Part shown: positions 8,727 through 18,394 of the stretch, one piece after another
Layout of the letters: every line of letters starts with the position of its first letter
Numbering within the stretch: the stretch's first letter is position 1
From: Cupriavidus sp. D384
Lineage (GTDB): Bacteria; Pseudomonadota; Gammaproteobacteria; Burkholderiales; Burkholderiaceae
Assembly (NCBI RefSeq): GCF_001652915.1
Contig: NZ_BBQI01000073.1
Location: 80,967-144,966 of the forward strand
Direction of reading: 5' to 3'
DNA length: 64,000 nucleotides
Notes under the pieces: model-generated
Told to the model about the DNA's origin: nothing
Databases searched by the model: none
The model's input: only the letters and a program-made list of their open reading frames with translations
Translations under genes and position numbers: made by a program

Positions 8727-9938
8727 GTGAACATTCACGAACATCAGGCCAAGGAGTTGCTCAGGCGCCATGACGTGCCCGTACCGCAAGGCTGCGTAGC
8801 ATTTACGCCAGACGAGGCCACCCATGCCGCCCGCAAACTGGGCGGCCCGGTCTGGGTGGTGAAGTCGCAGATCCACGCCGGCGGCCGCGGTGCCGGCCGC
8901 TTTGCCGGCGACGACTCGGGCAAGGGCGGCATACGCGTCGTGACGTCGATCGACGATGTGCATGCCAATGCCGGCCAGATGCTGGGCAAGACGCTGGTGA
9001 CCCGGCAGACCGGCCCGGCCGGCCGGGTGGTACGGCGCCTCTATATCGAGAAGGCCTTCGACATCGCGCGCGAACTCTACCTGGGCATCCTGATCGACCG
9101 CACCACGGCGCGCGTCACCATCATGGTGTCCACCGAGGGCGGCATGGATATCGAGGAGATTGCCGCGCGCACCCCCGAGAAGATCCTGAAGGTGGCGATC
9201 GACCCGGCCAGCGGGATCCAGCCGTTTCATGCACGCCGGCTGGCGTTTGGTCTCGGGCTGACCGGCAAGCAAGTGGACGCGGCCACGCGGTTCATCCTGT
9301 CCACCTATCGGGCGTTCACCGAACTCGACGCGTCGGTCGTCGAGATCAATCCGCTGGTGGTCACCGACAGCGGCGACATGCTGGCACTCGACGCCAAGTT
9401 CAGTTTCGACGACAACGCCCTCTTCCGTCATCCCGAGATCGAGGCCATGCGCGACGAGAGCGAGGAAGATTCGGCCGAGACCGAGGCCGCCCGCCACGGG
9501 CTGAGCTACGTGCGCCTGGACGGCAATATCGGCTGCATGGTGAACGGCGCCGGCCTGGCCATGGCCACCATGGACATCATCAAGCGCTACGGCGCCGAGC
9601 CAGCCAACTTCCTGGACGCGGGAGGCGGCGCCACCAGGGAGCGCGTGACGGCCGCCTTCCGGCTGATCCTGGCCGATCCCAAGGTGGAAGGCATCCTGGT
9701 GAACATCTTCGGCGGCATCATGCGCTGCGACGTGATCGCCGAAGGCGTGGTGGCGGCGGCGCGCGAAGTGGACCTGACCGTGCCGCTGGTGGTGCGGCTG
9801 GAAGGCACCAATGTCGACCTGGGCAGGCAGATCCTGCGCGATTCGGGCCTGCCGATCAAATCCGCCAGCCATCTGGCCGATGCAGCCGAAAAGGTGGTGG
9901 CGGCCGTGCGTGCCACGCAGGAAAAAGGAGGCAACTGA
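8727..9938 (+). CDS. Succinyl-CoA ligase beta subunit paralogue
   Basis: A 403-residue ATP-grasp protein that aligns from end to end with Suc[12 protein letters not shown] start, HAGGRG nucleotide loop, [14 protein letters not shown] and NIFGGI near the C-terminus. The start is GTG at 8727 with GAGGAG six bases before it. The downstream alpha subunit gene starts 1 base after its stop, so the two are translationally coupled. The oxalate-type operator upstream and divergence from frc mark it as a dedicated pathway copy rather than the TCA-cycle sucC. Likely role (inference): make succinyl-CoA, or directly a related acyl-CoA, to prime oxalate activation. Confidence 0.88.
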   Translation: MNIHEHQAKELLRRHDVPVPQGCVAFTPDEATHAARKLGGPVWVVKSQIHAGGRGAGRFAGDDSGKGGIRVVTSIDDVHANAGQMLGKTLVTRQTGPAGRVVRRLYIEKAFDIARELYLGILIDRTTARVTIMVSTEGGMDIEEIAARTPEKILKVAIDPASGIQPFHARRLAFGLGLTGKQVDAATRFILSTYRAFTELDASVVEINPLVVTDSGDMLALDAKFSFDDNALFRHPEIEAMRDESEEDSAETEAARHGLSYVRLDGNIGCMVNGAGLAMATMDIIKRYGAEPANFLDAGGGATRERVTAAFRLILADPKVEGILVNIFGGIMRCDVIAEGVVAAAREVDLTVPLVVRLEGTNVDLGRQILRDSGLPIKSASHLADAAEKVVAAVRATQEKGGN

Positions 9939-9939
9939 C

Positions 9940-10812
9940 ATGGCTGTGCTGATCGACCAGAACACGCGCGTGATCTGCCAGGGCTTTACGGGCGCGCAAG
10001 GCACGTTCCATTCGGAACAGGCGCTGGCCTATGGCACGAAGATGGTCGGAGGCGTCACCCCCGGCAAGGGCGGCGAGTCGCACCTGGGCCTGCCGGTCTT
10101 CGATACCGTGGCCGCCGCGGCCGATGCCACCGGCGCCGACGCATCTGTCATCTACGTGCCGCCGCCATTCGCCGCCGACGCCATCCTCGAAGCGGTGGAT
10201 GCCGGCATTGCGCTGATCGTCTGCATTACCGAAGGTATTCCCGTGATGGACATGGTGCGCGTCAAGCGTGCATTGTCTGGCACCGGCAGCCGCCTGGTGG
10301 GGCCGAACTGCCCCGGCGTGATCTCGCCGGGCCAATGCAAGATCGGCATCATGCCGGGGCACATCCATACGCCGGGCAGGATCGGCGTGGTGTCGCGCTC
10401 GGGCACGCTGACCTATGAGGCCGTGGCGCAGACCACGGCGGCCGGACTGGGGCAGTCGACCTGCATCGGCATTGGCGGCGACCCGGTCAACGGTACCGAC
10501 TTCATCGACTGCCTGGAGATGTTCCTGGCCGACGACCAGACAGAAGGCATCATCATGATCGGCGAGATCGGCGGGTCGGCGGAAGAAGACGCGGCACGGT
10601 TCCTGCGCGATGCACGCCCGCGCAAACCCGTGGTGGGCTTTATCGCCGGCACCTCCGCGCCACCGGGACGCCGCATGGGCCATGCCGGCGCGATCATTTC
10701 GGGCGGCACGGGCACGGCGGAGGCCAAGATCGACGCCATGCGCGCGGCCGGCATCCAGGTGGCCGCTTCGCCGGCGGAACTGGGGGCGACCATGGCCGCA
10801 GCCATGCGCTAG
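9940..10812 (+). CDS. Succinyl-CoA ligase alpha subunit paralogue
   Basis: A 290-residue SucD-type protein. An N-terminal Rossmann CoA-binding domain ([12 protein letters not shown]) is followed by a ligase domain with the active-site histidine in [12 protein letters not shown] that is phosphorylated in the family. A strong AAAGGAGG site at 9923-9930 lies within the end of the beta gene. Forms an alpha-beta ligase with the preceding product. MtkB-type malate-CoA ligase subunits are close relatives, so malate or another dicarboxylate is an alternative substrate. Confidence 0.88.
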   Translation: MAVLIDQNTRVICQGFTGAQGTFHSEQALAYGTKMVGGVTPGKGGESHLGLPVFDTVAAAADATGADASVIYVPPPFAADAILEAVDAGIALIVCITEGIPVMDMVRVKRALSGTGSRLVGPNCPGVISPGQCKIGIMPGHIHTPGRIGVVSRSGTLTYEAVAQTTAAGLGQSTCIGIGGDPVNGTDFIDCLEMFLADDQTEGIIMIGEIGGSAEEDAARFLRDARPRKPVVGFIAGTSAPPGRRMGHAGAIISGGTGTAEAKIDAMRAAGIQVAASPAELGATMAAAMR

Positions 10813-10828
10813 CGATCGACAAAGCAAA

Positions 10829-10850
10829 CGGGGCGCCATCAAGCGCCCCG
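10829..10850. terminator. Hairpin between sucD-like and PAS genes
   Basis: Eight-base GC-rich arms CGGGGCGC/GCGCCCCG around CATCAA, between convergent genes. The T-run is poor on both strands, so termination may be partial. Confidence 0.5.
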
Positions 10851-10881
10851 CATCACGTCCCGCCTCGGTGATTCAGCGGGC

Positions 10882-11319
10882 TCAGGCCGCGGCGCCTGCC
10901 TTGGCTTCCAGCTCCGTAATGCGTTTGCGCAGCGCGCGCTCTTCCTGGAAGCGCACGGTCTCGTCGCGGATCACCGCCACGATGCCGGTGACCTCCCCGC
11001 CTTCCCCGTGCAGCAGCGCCACGGTAAAGGCGATCGACATCGCATCGCCCTTCTTGTTGATCGCCGGCACCTTGAGCAGGTCATGGCCGTAGCGGGTCTG
11101 GCCCGTTGCCATGGTCTTGTCGTAGCCCTCCCAGTGACGCGCGCGCAGGCGCTCGGGAATGATCAGGTCCAGCGACTTGCCCAGCGCTTCTTCCTGGGTA
11201 TAGCCGAACATGTACTCCGCGGCCGGGTTCCACAGCGTGATGGCCCCGTCGGGGCCGGAGATGATGACGGCGTCGCCGATGGCGGACACCAGCTGTTCGT
11301 AGTCGATTGCAGTCTGCAT
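10882..11319 (-). CDS. Single PAS-domain protein
   Basis: A 145-residue protein made almost entirely of one PAS/PAC fold (about residues 8-125: AIGDAVIISGPDGAITLWNPAAEYMFGY...) with a short C-terminal helix rich in charged residues (about 125-140). There is no kinase, GGDEF or DNA-binding domain, so it must act by partner contact or ligand binding. The start at 11319 is preferred over 11325 because AGGA lies at proper spacing. It is 210 bases downstream of frc copy 2 on the same strand, separated by a terminator. Relatives are common next to oxalate genes in this group as far as I recall, but function is not established here. Confidence 0.75.
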   Translation of the reverse strand: MQTAIDYEQLVSAIGDAVIISGPDGAITLWNPAAEYMFGYTQEEALGKSLDLIIPERLRARHWEGYDKTMATGQTRYGHDLLKVPAINKKGDAMSIAFTVALLHGEGGEVTGIVAVIRDETVRFQEERALRKRITELEAKAGAAA

Positions 11320-11474
11320 GGTCATTCCTGAGGAATGGGGATTGGCCCGGTTCAGCGCCCGGGGCCCAGGCTGTCATTGTGGCACTGCCGGCACCGGGAG
11401 CCCATTGGATGGGCCCATCGGCTCAGCCGGCAGCTGGTCATTCAGGTCAGGCGTCCAGCTGAAATGGAAAAGGC

Positions 11475-11512
11475 GCCGGGGATGCGTGGTGCGTCCGCTC
11501 CACGCATCCCGG
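11475..11512 (-). terminator. Terminator of the oxc-frc operon
   Basis: Long arms (GCCGGGGATGCGTGG with one bulge, and CCACGCATCCCGGC), followed on the minus strand by GCCTTTTCC. It lies directly after the frc stop codon region. Confidence 0.7.
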
Positions 11513-11529
11513 CAGCGCCGTTATCCGGC

Positions 11530-12780
11530 TCAGATCACCTGCGACTCGCGCAGGCGGGCGATTTCCTCTGCGTCGTAGCCCAGGCCGGACAGCACTTCCT
11601 CGCTGTGCTCGCCCAGCAGCGGCGAACCCGTGATTTCCGGCTTCATGTCCGAGAACTTGATCGGGCTGCCCACGGTCAGGTACGTACCACGTTGCTTGTG
11701 CGGGACTTCCACGATCGAGCCGCTCTTGCGCAGCGATTCATCGGCCGCGATTTCCTTCATCGACAGCACCGGCGAGCACGGGATATCGAACTTGCGCAGG
11801 ATGTCCACCGCTTCGTACTTGGTCTTGTCGGCGAGCCACTCTTCGATGGTGTTGAAGATTTCGAAGATGTGCGGCTGGCGGGCCTTGGCCGTGTTGTAGT
11901 TCGGATCGTTGATCCACTCTTCCCGGCCCAGTGCCTTGCAGATCGGCTCCCAGGCATGGCCCTGGACGGTGAAGTAGATATAGGCGTTGGGATCGGTCTC
12001 CCAGCCCTTGCACTTCAGCACCCAGCCCGGCTGGCCGCCACCGCCGGCGTTGCCGCCACGGGGCACCACGTCGCTGAACGTGCCGTGCGGGTACTGGGGA
12101 TACTCTTCCAGATAGCCCAGGGCGTCCAGGCGCTGCTGGTCGCGCAGCTTCACGCGGCACAGGTTCAGCACGGCGTCCTGCATCGACACGGCCACCTTCT
12201 GGCCCTTGCCGGTCTGCTGGCGCCCGATGATCGCGGTCAGGATGCCGATCGCCAGGTGCATGCCGGTGTTCGAGTCACCCAGGGCAGCGGCCGACACGGT
12301 CGGCGGGCCGTCCCAGAAGCCGGTGGTCGATGCGGCACCGCCGGCGCATTGCGCCACGTTCTCGTAGACCTTCAGGTCTTCGTAGTGGTGGCCGTCACTG
12401 AAGCCCTTGACCGATGCCACGATCATCATCGGGTTCAGTTCGTTGATGCGCGCCCACGAGAAGCCCATGCGGTCCAGCGCACCCGGGCCGAAGTTCTCGA
12501 CCAGCACGTCCGATTCGCGGATCAGCTGTTCCAGGATCTTCTTGCCTTCCGGCTTCTTGGTGTCCAGCGTCAGCGAGCGCTTGTTGCTGTTCAGCATCGT
12601 GAAGTACAGCGCGTCGGCGTCGGGCTGGTCACGCAGCTGCGTGCGGGTCACGTCGCCGGAGCCGGGGCGCTCCACCTTGATGACGTCCGCACCGAACCAT
12701 GCGAGAAGTTGCGTGCAGGCGGGGCCGGCCTGGACATGCGTGAAGTCGATGATCTTGATACCGCTCAGTGGTAAGTTCAC
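11530..12780 (-). CDS. frc: Formyl-CoA:oxalate CoA-transferase (classical copy)
   Basis: A 416-residue class III CoA transferase beginning [20 protein letters not shown], the typical Frc start. D169 in ALGDSNTG matches catalytic Asp169 exactly in position, and the loop GGGGQPG is intact. It exchanges CoA between formyl-CoA and oxalate. It follows oxc by 48 bases and is almost certainly cotranscribed with it, forming the core energy-yielding cycle: oxalyl-CoA is decarboxylated and the formyl-CoA product reloads oxalate. Confidence 0.93.
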   Translation of the reverse strand: MNLPLSGIKIIDFTHVQAGPACTQLLAWFGADVIKVERPGSGDVTRTQLRDQPDADALYFTMLNSNKRSLTLDTKKPEGKKILEQLIRESDVLVENFGPGALDRMGFSWARINELNPMMIVASVKGFSDGHHYEDLKVYENVAQCAGGAASTTGFWDGPPTVSAAALGDSNTGMHLAIGILTAIIGRQQTGKGQKVAVSMQDAVLNLCRVKLRDQQRLDALGYLEEYPQYPHGTFSDVVPRGGNAGGGGQPGWVLKCKGWETDPNAYIYFTVQGHAWEPICKALGREEWINDPNYNTAKARQPHIFEIFNTIEEWLADKTKYEAVDILRKFDIPCSPVLSMKEIAADESLRKSGSIVEVPHKQRGTYLTVGSPIKFSDMKPEITGSPLLGEHSEEVLSGLGYDAEEIARLRESQVI

Positions 12781-12828
12781 GTTCGCTCTCCCGTTGGAAT
12801 AGAGGGTGAAATTCAGGTGGTTGGCTGT

Positions 12829-14562
12829 TTACTTGCTGGCCGAGCTTTGCGGATTCAGGTTGGTCAGGCGACCGCTTTCGGTACCCGCGGCCGGATCGAT
12901 GACGGCGTTGATCAGCGTGGGCTTGCCCGACCGCAGCGCTTCGTTCACGGCCGATTCGAGTTCCGCCGGCGTGGTCACGTTGTGACCAACGCCACCGAAC
13001 GCTTCCATCATCTTGTCGTAGCGCGCACCCGGGACGAACATCGTGACCGCGGGGTCCTTGCCGCCGGTCGGGTTCTTGTCGATGCCCTTGTAGACGCCGT
13101 TGTTGTTGAAGACCACGATGCAGACCGGCAGGTCGTAGCGGCAGATCGTCTCGACCTCCATGCCCGAGAAACCGAATGCGCTGTCGCCGCACACCGCCAG
13201 TACCGGCTTGCTGGTCTCGACCGCCGCAGCCACCGCGTAGCCCATGCCCACGCCCATCACGCCCCAGGTGCCCACGTCCAGGCGCTTGCGCGGCTCGTAC
13301 ATGTCGATCACGGCGCGAGCGTAGTCCAGCGTGTTGGCGCCTTCGTTGACAAACGAGATGCTCGGATTGGCCTTGACGACGTCCTTCAGCACGCGCAGCG
13401 CGCTGTGGAAGTTCATCGGCGACGTCTCCTTGGCCAGGGTCTCGGCCATCTTCGCCAGGTTCTTTTCCTTGCGTTCGTCCACCGCGTTCAGCCAGTCGGC
13501 GCCCGGCTTGGCGAAGTCGTTGCCGATCTTGCCCAGCAGTGCCGATACGCACGAACCGATATCACCCACCACCGGTGCGGCGATGGCGACGTTGCTGTCC
13601 ATCTCGGTCGGCGAGATGTCGATCTGGATGAACTGCTTCGGCTTGCCCCAGGTCTTGCCCTTGCCGTGCGACAGCAGCCAGTTCAGGCGCGCGCCCACCA
13701 GCACCACGACGTCGGCTTCCGCCAGCACATATGACCGTGCGGCCGAGGCCGATTGCGGGTGGGTATCGGGCAGCAGGCCCTTGGCCATGGACATCGGCAG
13801 GTACGGAATGCCGGTCTTCTCGACCAGCGCGCGGATATCGGCATCGGCGCGTGCGTAGGCGGCACCCTTGCCCAGCAGGATCAGCGGACGCTTGGCGGTC
13901 TTCAGCAGTTCGACGGCGCGGTCGACCGAATCCGGTGCCGGCAGCTGGCGCGGGGCCGGGTCCACCACCTTGATCAGCGACTTGCGGCCTTTTTCGGCTT
14001 CCATCGACTGGGCCAGCAGCTTGGCCGGCAGGTCCAGGTATACACCGCCCGGGCGGCCCGATACGGCGGCGCGGATGGCGCGGGCCACACCGACACCGAT
14101 ATCTTCGGCGTGCAGCACGCGGAAGGCGGCCTTGGCGTGCGGGCGGGCGATGGCAAGCTGGTCCATCTCTTCGTAGTCGCCCTGCTGCAGGTCAACGATC
14201 TCGCGCTCGCTGGAGCCGCTGATCAGGATCATCGGGAAGCAGTTGGTGGTCGCGTTGGCCAGCGCCGTCAGCCCGTTCAGGAAGCCCGGCGCGGACACGG
14301 TCAGGCAAACCCCCGGCTTTTGCGTCAGGAAGCCGGCAATCGCCGCGGCGTTGCCTGCGTTCTGCTCATGACGGAAGCTGATGACGCGCATGCCGTTGGC
14401 CTGCGCCAGGCGGGCCAGATCGGTGACCGGAATGCCAGGCAGGCCGTAGATGTTTTCGATGCCGTTCAGCTTCAGCGCGTCGATGACCAGATGAAAACCA
14501 TCGGTTTGTGCCTGCTGCTCTTCTGCAGCGTGACGCTGCAGTTCGTTTCCGACTTCTGCCAT
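12829..14562 (-). CDS. oxc: Oxalyl-CoA decarboxylase
   Basis: A 577-residue thiamine-diphosphate enzyme that converts oxalyl-CoA to formyl-CoA and CO2. The cofactor glutamate lies in [12 protein letters not shown] (E66), and the ThDP/Mg motif [13 protein letters not shown]...NNNG is in the C-terminal third. Length fits Oxc of Oxalobacter and E. coli (about 565-570). The start at 14562 follows a AAGGAAG-type site. It is first gene of an oxc-frc operon, with an operator 154 bases upstream. Sequence features separate it from acetolactate synthase ([19 protein letters not shown]). Confidence 0.95.
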   Translation of the reverse strand: MAEVGNELQRHAAEEQQAQTDGFHLVIDALKLNGIENIYGLPGIPVTDLARLAQANGMRVISFRHEQNAGNAAAIAGFLTQKPGVCLTVSAPGFLNGLTALANATTNCFPMILISGSSEREIVDLQQGDYEEMDQLAIARPHAKAAFRVLHAEDIGVGVARAIRAAVSGRPGGVYLDLPAKLLAQSMEAEKGRKSLIKVVDPAPRQLPAPDSVDRAVELLKTAKRPLILLGKGAAYARADADIRALVEKTGIPYLPMSMAKGLLPDTHPQSASAARSYVLAEADVVVLVGARLNWLLSHGKGKTWGKPKQFIQIDISPTEMDSNVAIAAPVVGDIGSCVSALLGKIGNDFAKPGADWLNAVDERKEKNLAKMAETLAKETSPMNFHSALRVLKDVVKANPSISFVNEGANTLDYARAVIDMYEPRKRLDVGTWGVMGVGMGYAVAAAVETSKPVLAVCGDSAFGFSGMEVETICRYDLPVCIVVFNNNGVYKGIDKNPTGGKDPAVTMFVPGARYDKMMEAFGGVGHNVTTPAELESAVNEALRSGKPTLINAVIDPAAGTESGRLTNLNPQSSASK

Positions 14563-14715
14563 GGTTGCTTCCTTCTATGCAAATTGACGGGATTGGAATT
14601 TCTCTTCTTCAGGGTGTCCGTAGCGGTCGCGCTTGCGTTCCGCCTGGCTACTTCGGACAAATCGGCACGGTGTCTCCTCCGTTTCGATCCCCTGTATTCG
14701 ATAACGCTGAAATAC

Positions 14716-14730
14716 GGTATGTAATATATC
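14716..14730 (+). promoter_or_regulatory. Oxalate-regulon operator copy 4
   Basis: GGTATGTAATATATC, identical to copy 3 read on the other strand. It lies 154 bases upstream of oxc in a 342-base gap that contains no gene. Confidence 0.75.
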
Positions 14731-14904
14731 AAAGATCGGCAAGAGATTTCCCATTATTTCGACGAACTTTCGTCGGTGCACTGCAGCATTTCGTGAAAAT
14801 TAGAAGCAAATTAAGGGGAATTACCGATCCCGGAACTGCATGCCCTGGCTGGTCTGGCTGATGCCAGGGCACCTGCTGCCCTGCGCGACTGGGCCGAACC
14901 GGCC

Positions 14905-15687
14905 TCAACCGCGCATATGGTTGACCAGCGAGCCAATGCCGCGGATCGACACCTCCACCACCGAGCCGTCCTTCATTGACCCGACGCCGATCGACGTGCC
15001 AACGGCGATCACGTCGCCCGGCATCAACGTCATGTCCTGCGACAAGCGGCTGACCTGCTCTTCTGGCGAAAAAACGATGTCTGACAGCGGATAGTTCTGG
15101 CGCTCGTTCCCATCCAGGCGCGTCACCACGCTGGCGCTGCGCCAGTCAAAGCCGGACACGATGGCCGGACCGATACAACCGAAGGTGTCGGCCCCCTTGG
15201 CCCGCGTCCACTGCGGGAAATTCGGATCGGCATTGAGCAGCTCGCCCGCCGTGACGTCATTGACGATGGTGTAGCCAAAGATGTGCGAGGCGGCGTCGCT
15301 CAACGGGACATTGCGGCATTCGCGGCCGATGACGATGCCAAGCTCGCCTTCATAGGCGATCTTGCCGGTGTATCCGCTCGGGCGAAGGATGGCGTCGCCG
15401 GGGCCGGCCAGCGAACTGGCCGGCTTCAGCAGGAACAGCGGATGCACGGGCACCGTTTTTTCCAGCCGGGCTGCGAGGGCGTGAAAATTGTTCCATAGCG
15501 CCACGATCTTGCCGGGCTGGCACGGGGCCACCAGTTCCAGCGAGGCGTAGCTGTAGGTGTTGCCCGTGGGACGGGGATCGGTATAGCCAGGGCCATCGCA
15601 TTCGATGACGCGATCGGCATCGCCATCGTCGAGGCGGCCGTAAGCGATGTCACCGTCAGGACGGCGGAAGCGAATCCAGGTTTGCAC
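14905..15687 (-). CDS. Fumarylacetoacetate hydrolase family protein
   Basis: A 260-residue FAH-fold protein. The metal-binding acidic residues appear in YEGELGIVIG and in NDVTAGELL, and a basic GADTFGCIGP loop follows. Family members hydrolyse or decarboxylate 2-oxo or 3-oxo acids (for example oxaloacetate decarboxylase or acylpyruvase activity). It lies 111 bases after frc copy 3 on the same strand and probably shares its operator. A role in making or recycling oxalate-related C2/C4 acids fits the neighbourhood but is inference. Confidence 0.8.
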   Translation of the reverse strand: MQTWIRFRRPDGDIAYGRLDDGDADRVIECDGPGYTDPRPTGNTYSYASLELVAPCQPGKIVALWNNFHALAARLEKTVPVHPLFLLKPASSLAGPGDAILRPSGYTGKIAYEGELGIVIGRECRNVPLSDAASHIFGYTIVNDVTAGELLNADPNFPQWTRAKGADTFGCIGPAIVSGFDWRSASVVTRLDGNERQNYPLSDIVFSPEEQVSRLSQDMTLMPGDVIAVGTSIGVGSMKDGSVVEVSIRGIGSLVNHMRG

Positions 15688-15798
15688 GGCAGAGTTCCTC
15701 CGGCAGGCGCGTCTTTGCGGCGCCTGCGCTCTCAGCAGACATTGGGGCCCCTCCCGGGGGCCGTGGAAACAGCTAACAGGTGGCCGGGCGGCCTCGGG

Positions 15799-17046
15799 TC
15801 AGACCGCTCCCGCCACGCGCAGCGCCGCGATCTGTGCGGGCGAGCGTCCCAGCCATTCGAGGATCTCGTCGGTGTGCTCGCCCAGCAGCGGCGAGCGCTC
15901 CACGCTCACCGGCGAATCGGACAACGTGATCGGCGAGCCAAGCTGCACGTACTTGCCGCGCGTCGGATGCTCCAGTTCCACGAGGTAGCCGCGCTCGTAC
16001 ATCGACTTGTCTTCGATCAGGTCCTTCATCGACAGGATCGGGCCGCACGGCACATCCACCTCGTTGAGCGCGTTCATCACCTCGAACTTGGTACGGCCCA
16101 GCGTCCATTGCTCGATGATGCCGAAGCACGCGGTCAGCTTCTTCAGGCGCACTTCCGGCGTGGCGAACTCCGGATCGGTGATCAGGTCTTCGCGGCGGCA
16201 CAGGCGCATCAGCGGCTCCCAGCCCTGCGGCTGGATGATCACGTAGACGTAGTCGTTCGGGCCGCCCGGTGCGCAGCGCAGCGCAGCGCCCGGCTGGCCG
16301 CCGCCGGAGGCATTGCCGGCGCGCGGCACATGGTCGTCGAACTGGTCGTTGGGGTACTCGCGCAGCGGGCCGGCATCCAGGCGCTGCTGGTCGCGCAGCT
16401 TCACGCGGCACAGGTTCAGCACGGCATCCTGCATGGCGACTTCCACGCGCTGGCCGCGGCCCGAATGCTCGCGCTGCAGCAGAGCGGCCAGGATGCCCAC
16501 CACGCAGTGCACACCGGTACCCGAATCGCCGATCTGCGCACCGGTCACCGTCGGCATGCCGGCGGCCTCGCCGGTCGTCGAAGCCGAACCGCCCATGCAC
16601 TGCGCCACGTTCTCGTAGGCCTTGCAGTCCTGGTACGGGCCGGGACCGAAGCCCTTGATCGACGCATAGATCATGCGCGGATTCAGGTTCTGGATATGGT
16701 CCCAGTCAAACCCGGCGCGGGCCAGCACGCCCGGGCCGAAGTTCTCGATCAGCACGTCGCTCTGCTGGATCAGGTCCTCAAGCAGCGCCTTGCCTTCCGG
16801 CGTCTTCATATTGAGCGTCAGGCTGCGCTTGTTGCTGTTCAGCATGGTGAAGTACAGGCTGTCGGCGTTCGGCACGTCGCGCAACTGGCTGCGCGTGATG
16901 TCACCGCGTCCGGGCATTTCGACCTTGATCACGTCGGCCCCCATCCAGGCCATCAGCTGCGTGGCCGAGGGGCCGGCCTGCACGTGAGTCATGTCCAGGA
17001 TGCGAATACCGTCCAGGGCTTTGCGTTCGTTATGGGTGTCGGCCAT
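15799..17046 (-). CDS. frc: CoA transferase, formyl-CoA:oxalate type (copy 3)
   Basis: A 415-residue class III CoA transferase, closely similar to copy 1 over its whole length (same [19 protein letters not shown] and [12 protein letters not shown] blocks). The catalytic aspartate is D174 because of a five-residue longer N-terminus. The start at 17046 follows AGGAGACG, and the operator ends 40 bases upstream of it. Copies 1 and 3 look like a recent duplication, distinct from the classical Frc, so they may share a donor other than formyl-CoA. Confidence 0.88.
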   Translation of the reverse strand: MADTHNERKALDGIRILDMTHVQAGPSATQLMAWMGADVIKVEMPGRGDITRSQLRDVPNADSLYFTMLNSNKRSLTLNMKTPEGKALLEDLIQQSDVLIENFGPGVLARAGFDWDHIQNLNPRMIYASIKGFGPGPYQDCKAYENVAQCMGGSASTTGEAAGMPTVTGAQIGDSGTGVHCVVGILAALLQREHSGRGQRVEVAMQDAVLNLCRVKLRDQQRLDAGPLREYPNDQFDDHVPRAGNASGGGQPGAALRCAPGGPNDYVYVIIQPQGWEPLMRLCRREDLITDPEFATPEVRLKKLTACFGIIEQWTLGRTKFEVMNALNEVDVPCGPILSMKDLIEDKSMYERGYLVELEHPTRGKYVQLGSPITLSDSPVSVERSPLLGEHTDEILEWLGRSPAQIAALRVAGAV

Positions 17047-17085
17047 GCTGCGTCTCCTGATGTGTGTTTTGCTCTGTTGACATAC

Positions 17086-17100
17086 AGTATGTGGTATATC
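17086..17100 (+). promoter_or_regulatory. Oxalate-regulon operator copy 5
   Basis: AGTATGTGGTATATC, 40 bases upstream of frc copy 3, close enough to overlap the promoter or the transcription start. The remaining 350 bases up to the gntR stop hold no gene that I can support. Confidence 0.7.
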
Positions 17101-17455
17101 ACGAAGACGCAAGGGGGTTTAAACCCGAATCCGGGAGGTTTCGATGATGCGTTGCAGCAAATGCGGATGGAGGCCGACAACGGCCGGCAGCCAGCGCGCG
17201 TATCAAGCGCTGGCGATGACTGGCAAAGCGGTGAAAATGACATCCTCGAACGGGATGCCGGGGCAGGAAAACGGTCAGCCACCAGCAGTTGGTTGTGGCG
17301 GCAGGCAGGATTCGAAGTCTTCCGCCGCGCGGGGGCGCGGCGGGGCAAGTGGGCGGGGTGCAGCAACGTGGCGCGACATGGCGCTTGTCAGCATGGCACC
17401 GCCCTCGCCTCACCGATGGGTCCTGGCAAAGGCGAGCGCATGGCGCGACCGGCCG

Positions 17456-18175
17456 TCAGTCCAGGAAATCGCAGTTCTTTTCCACGTACTCGGCCAGGTC
17501 CAGCGAATGCTGGCGCACCAGCCGTTCGGCCAGTTCCGTATCGCGCTTTTCCAGGGCTTCGATAATCCGCAGATGATCGACGATGGAGCGCGCCGCACGG
17601 TCGCTCTGCGAGATCGTCATTTTCCGAATCGCTCGCACATGGACAAAGATGTTCTTGATCTGGTCCATGATGACCTGCGACTTCGACAGCTGCACGATCG
17701 CCTGGTGGAACACGATATTGGCGTCGGAGTATTCCTCGATATGCTCGGCCGGCGTTGAATCGCGGAAGCTGTCGAACATATGGCGCAGCTTGCCGATTTC
17801 CTCGTCGGTGGCATTCTGCGTGGCCAGGCGCGCCGCCATGCTTTCCAGCGCGGCCCAGACCTGGATCATCTCGACGATTTCACGCTTGGTCTTGCGGGTG
17901 ATATAGATCCCGCGGCGCGGCACCGTGCGCAGGAACCCTTCCTGCTCCAGCAGTGTCATGGCCTCGCGGATCGGCGTGCGGCTTACGCCCAGCGCTTCGG
18001 ACAGTACGCGTTCGTCAAGCCGGACTTCGTCGCGCGATTGGTAGATGTCGGCGTCGGCAATGGCCTGGCGCAGCATTGCGTACGCCTGGTCGCGCAGGCT
18101 GGCGCCGGCGTTGATCGGTTGCAGCGACAGGGACAGCCCTTGCGGCTGGACTTCAGGTTGGCTTTGGGCAGACAT
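17456..18175 (-). CDS. FadR/FCD-type GntR regulator of the oxalate genes
   Basis: A 239-residue GntR protein. Residues about 25-95 form the winged helix (SEALGVSRTPIREAMTLLEQEGFL), followed by the helical FCD ligand domain with the metal-site residues typical of the family (FHQAIVQ, HLRIIEAL, RQHSLDL). An operator copy sits 165 bases upstream of its own start, and six more lie before the surrounding oxalate genes. This makes it the best candidate to bind the 15-bp palindrome and to respond to oxalate, an acyl-CoA or glyoxylate. Sites overlapping promoters suggest repression relieved by the ligand. Confidence 0.88.
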   Translation of the reverse strand: MSAQSQPEVQPQGLSLSLQPINAGASLRDQAYAMLRQAIADADIYQSRDEVRLDERVLSEALGVSRTPIREAMTLLEQEGFLRTVPRRGIYITRKTKREIVEMIQVWAALESMAARLATQNATDEEIGKLRHMFDSFRDSTPAEHIEEYSDANIVFHQAIVQLSKSQVIMDQIKNIFVHVRAIRKMTISQSDRAARSIVDHLRIIEALEKRDTELAERLVRQHSLDLAEYVEKNCDFLD

Positions 18176-18339
18176 GAATGCACTCGTCAGTGGCCGGTGC
18201 CCCGGACGCCGGTCTGGCGTCCGGTGGCACGCGTCCCGTGAACGTCATGGCACCAGTTTGGCATGGCGCCATGCGTTCCGCTCATCAATCTGGCGTGTTT
18301 CCGCGCCACACTGCGAGGCAAGGGACGAATCCGGCCTTT

Positions 18340-18354
18340 CGTATATGGTATATC
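18340..18354 (+). promoter_or_regulatory. Oxalate-regulon operator copy 6
   Basis: CGTATATGGTATATC, the most diverged copy, lying between the PanE-like gene end and the gntR start. It would allow autoregulation of the GntR gene. Confidence 0.65.
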
Positions 18355-18394
18355 ACAATGACGGCACTGCCGAAGGTCATTGCCCTCGTTTCGA

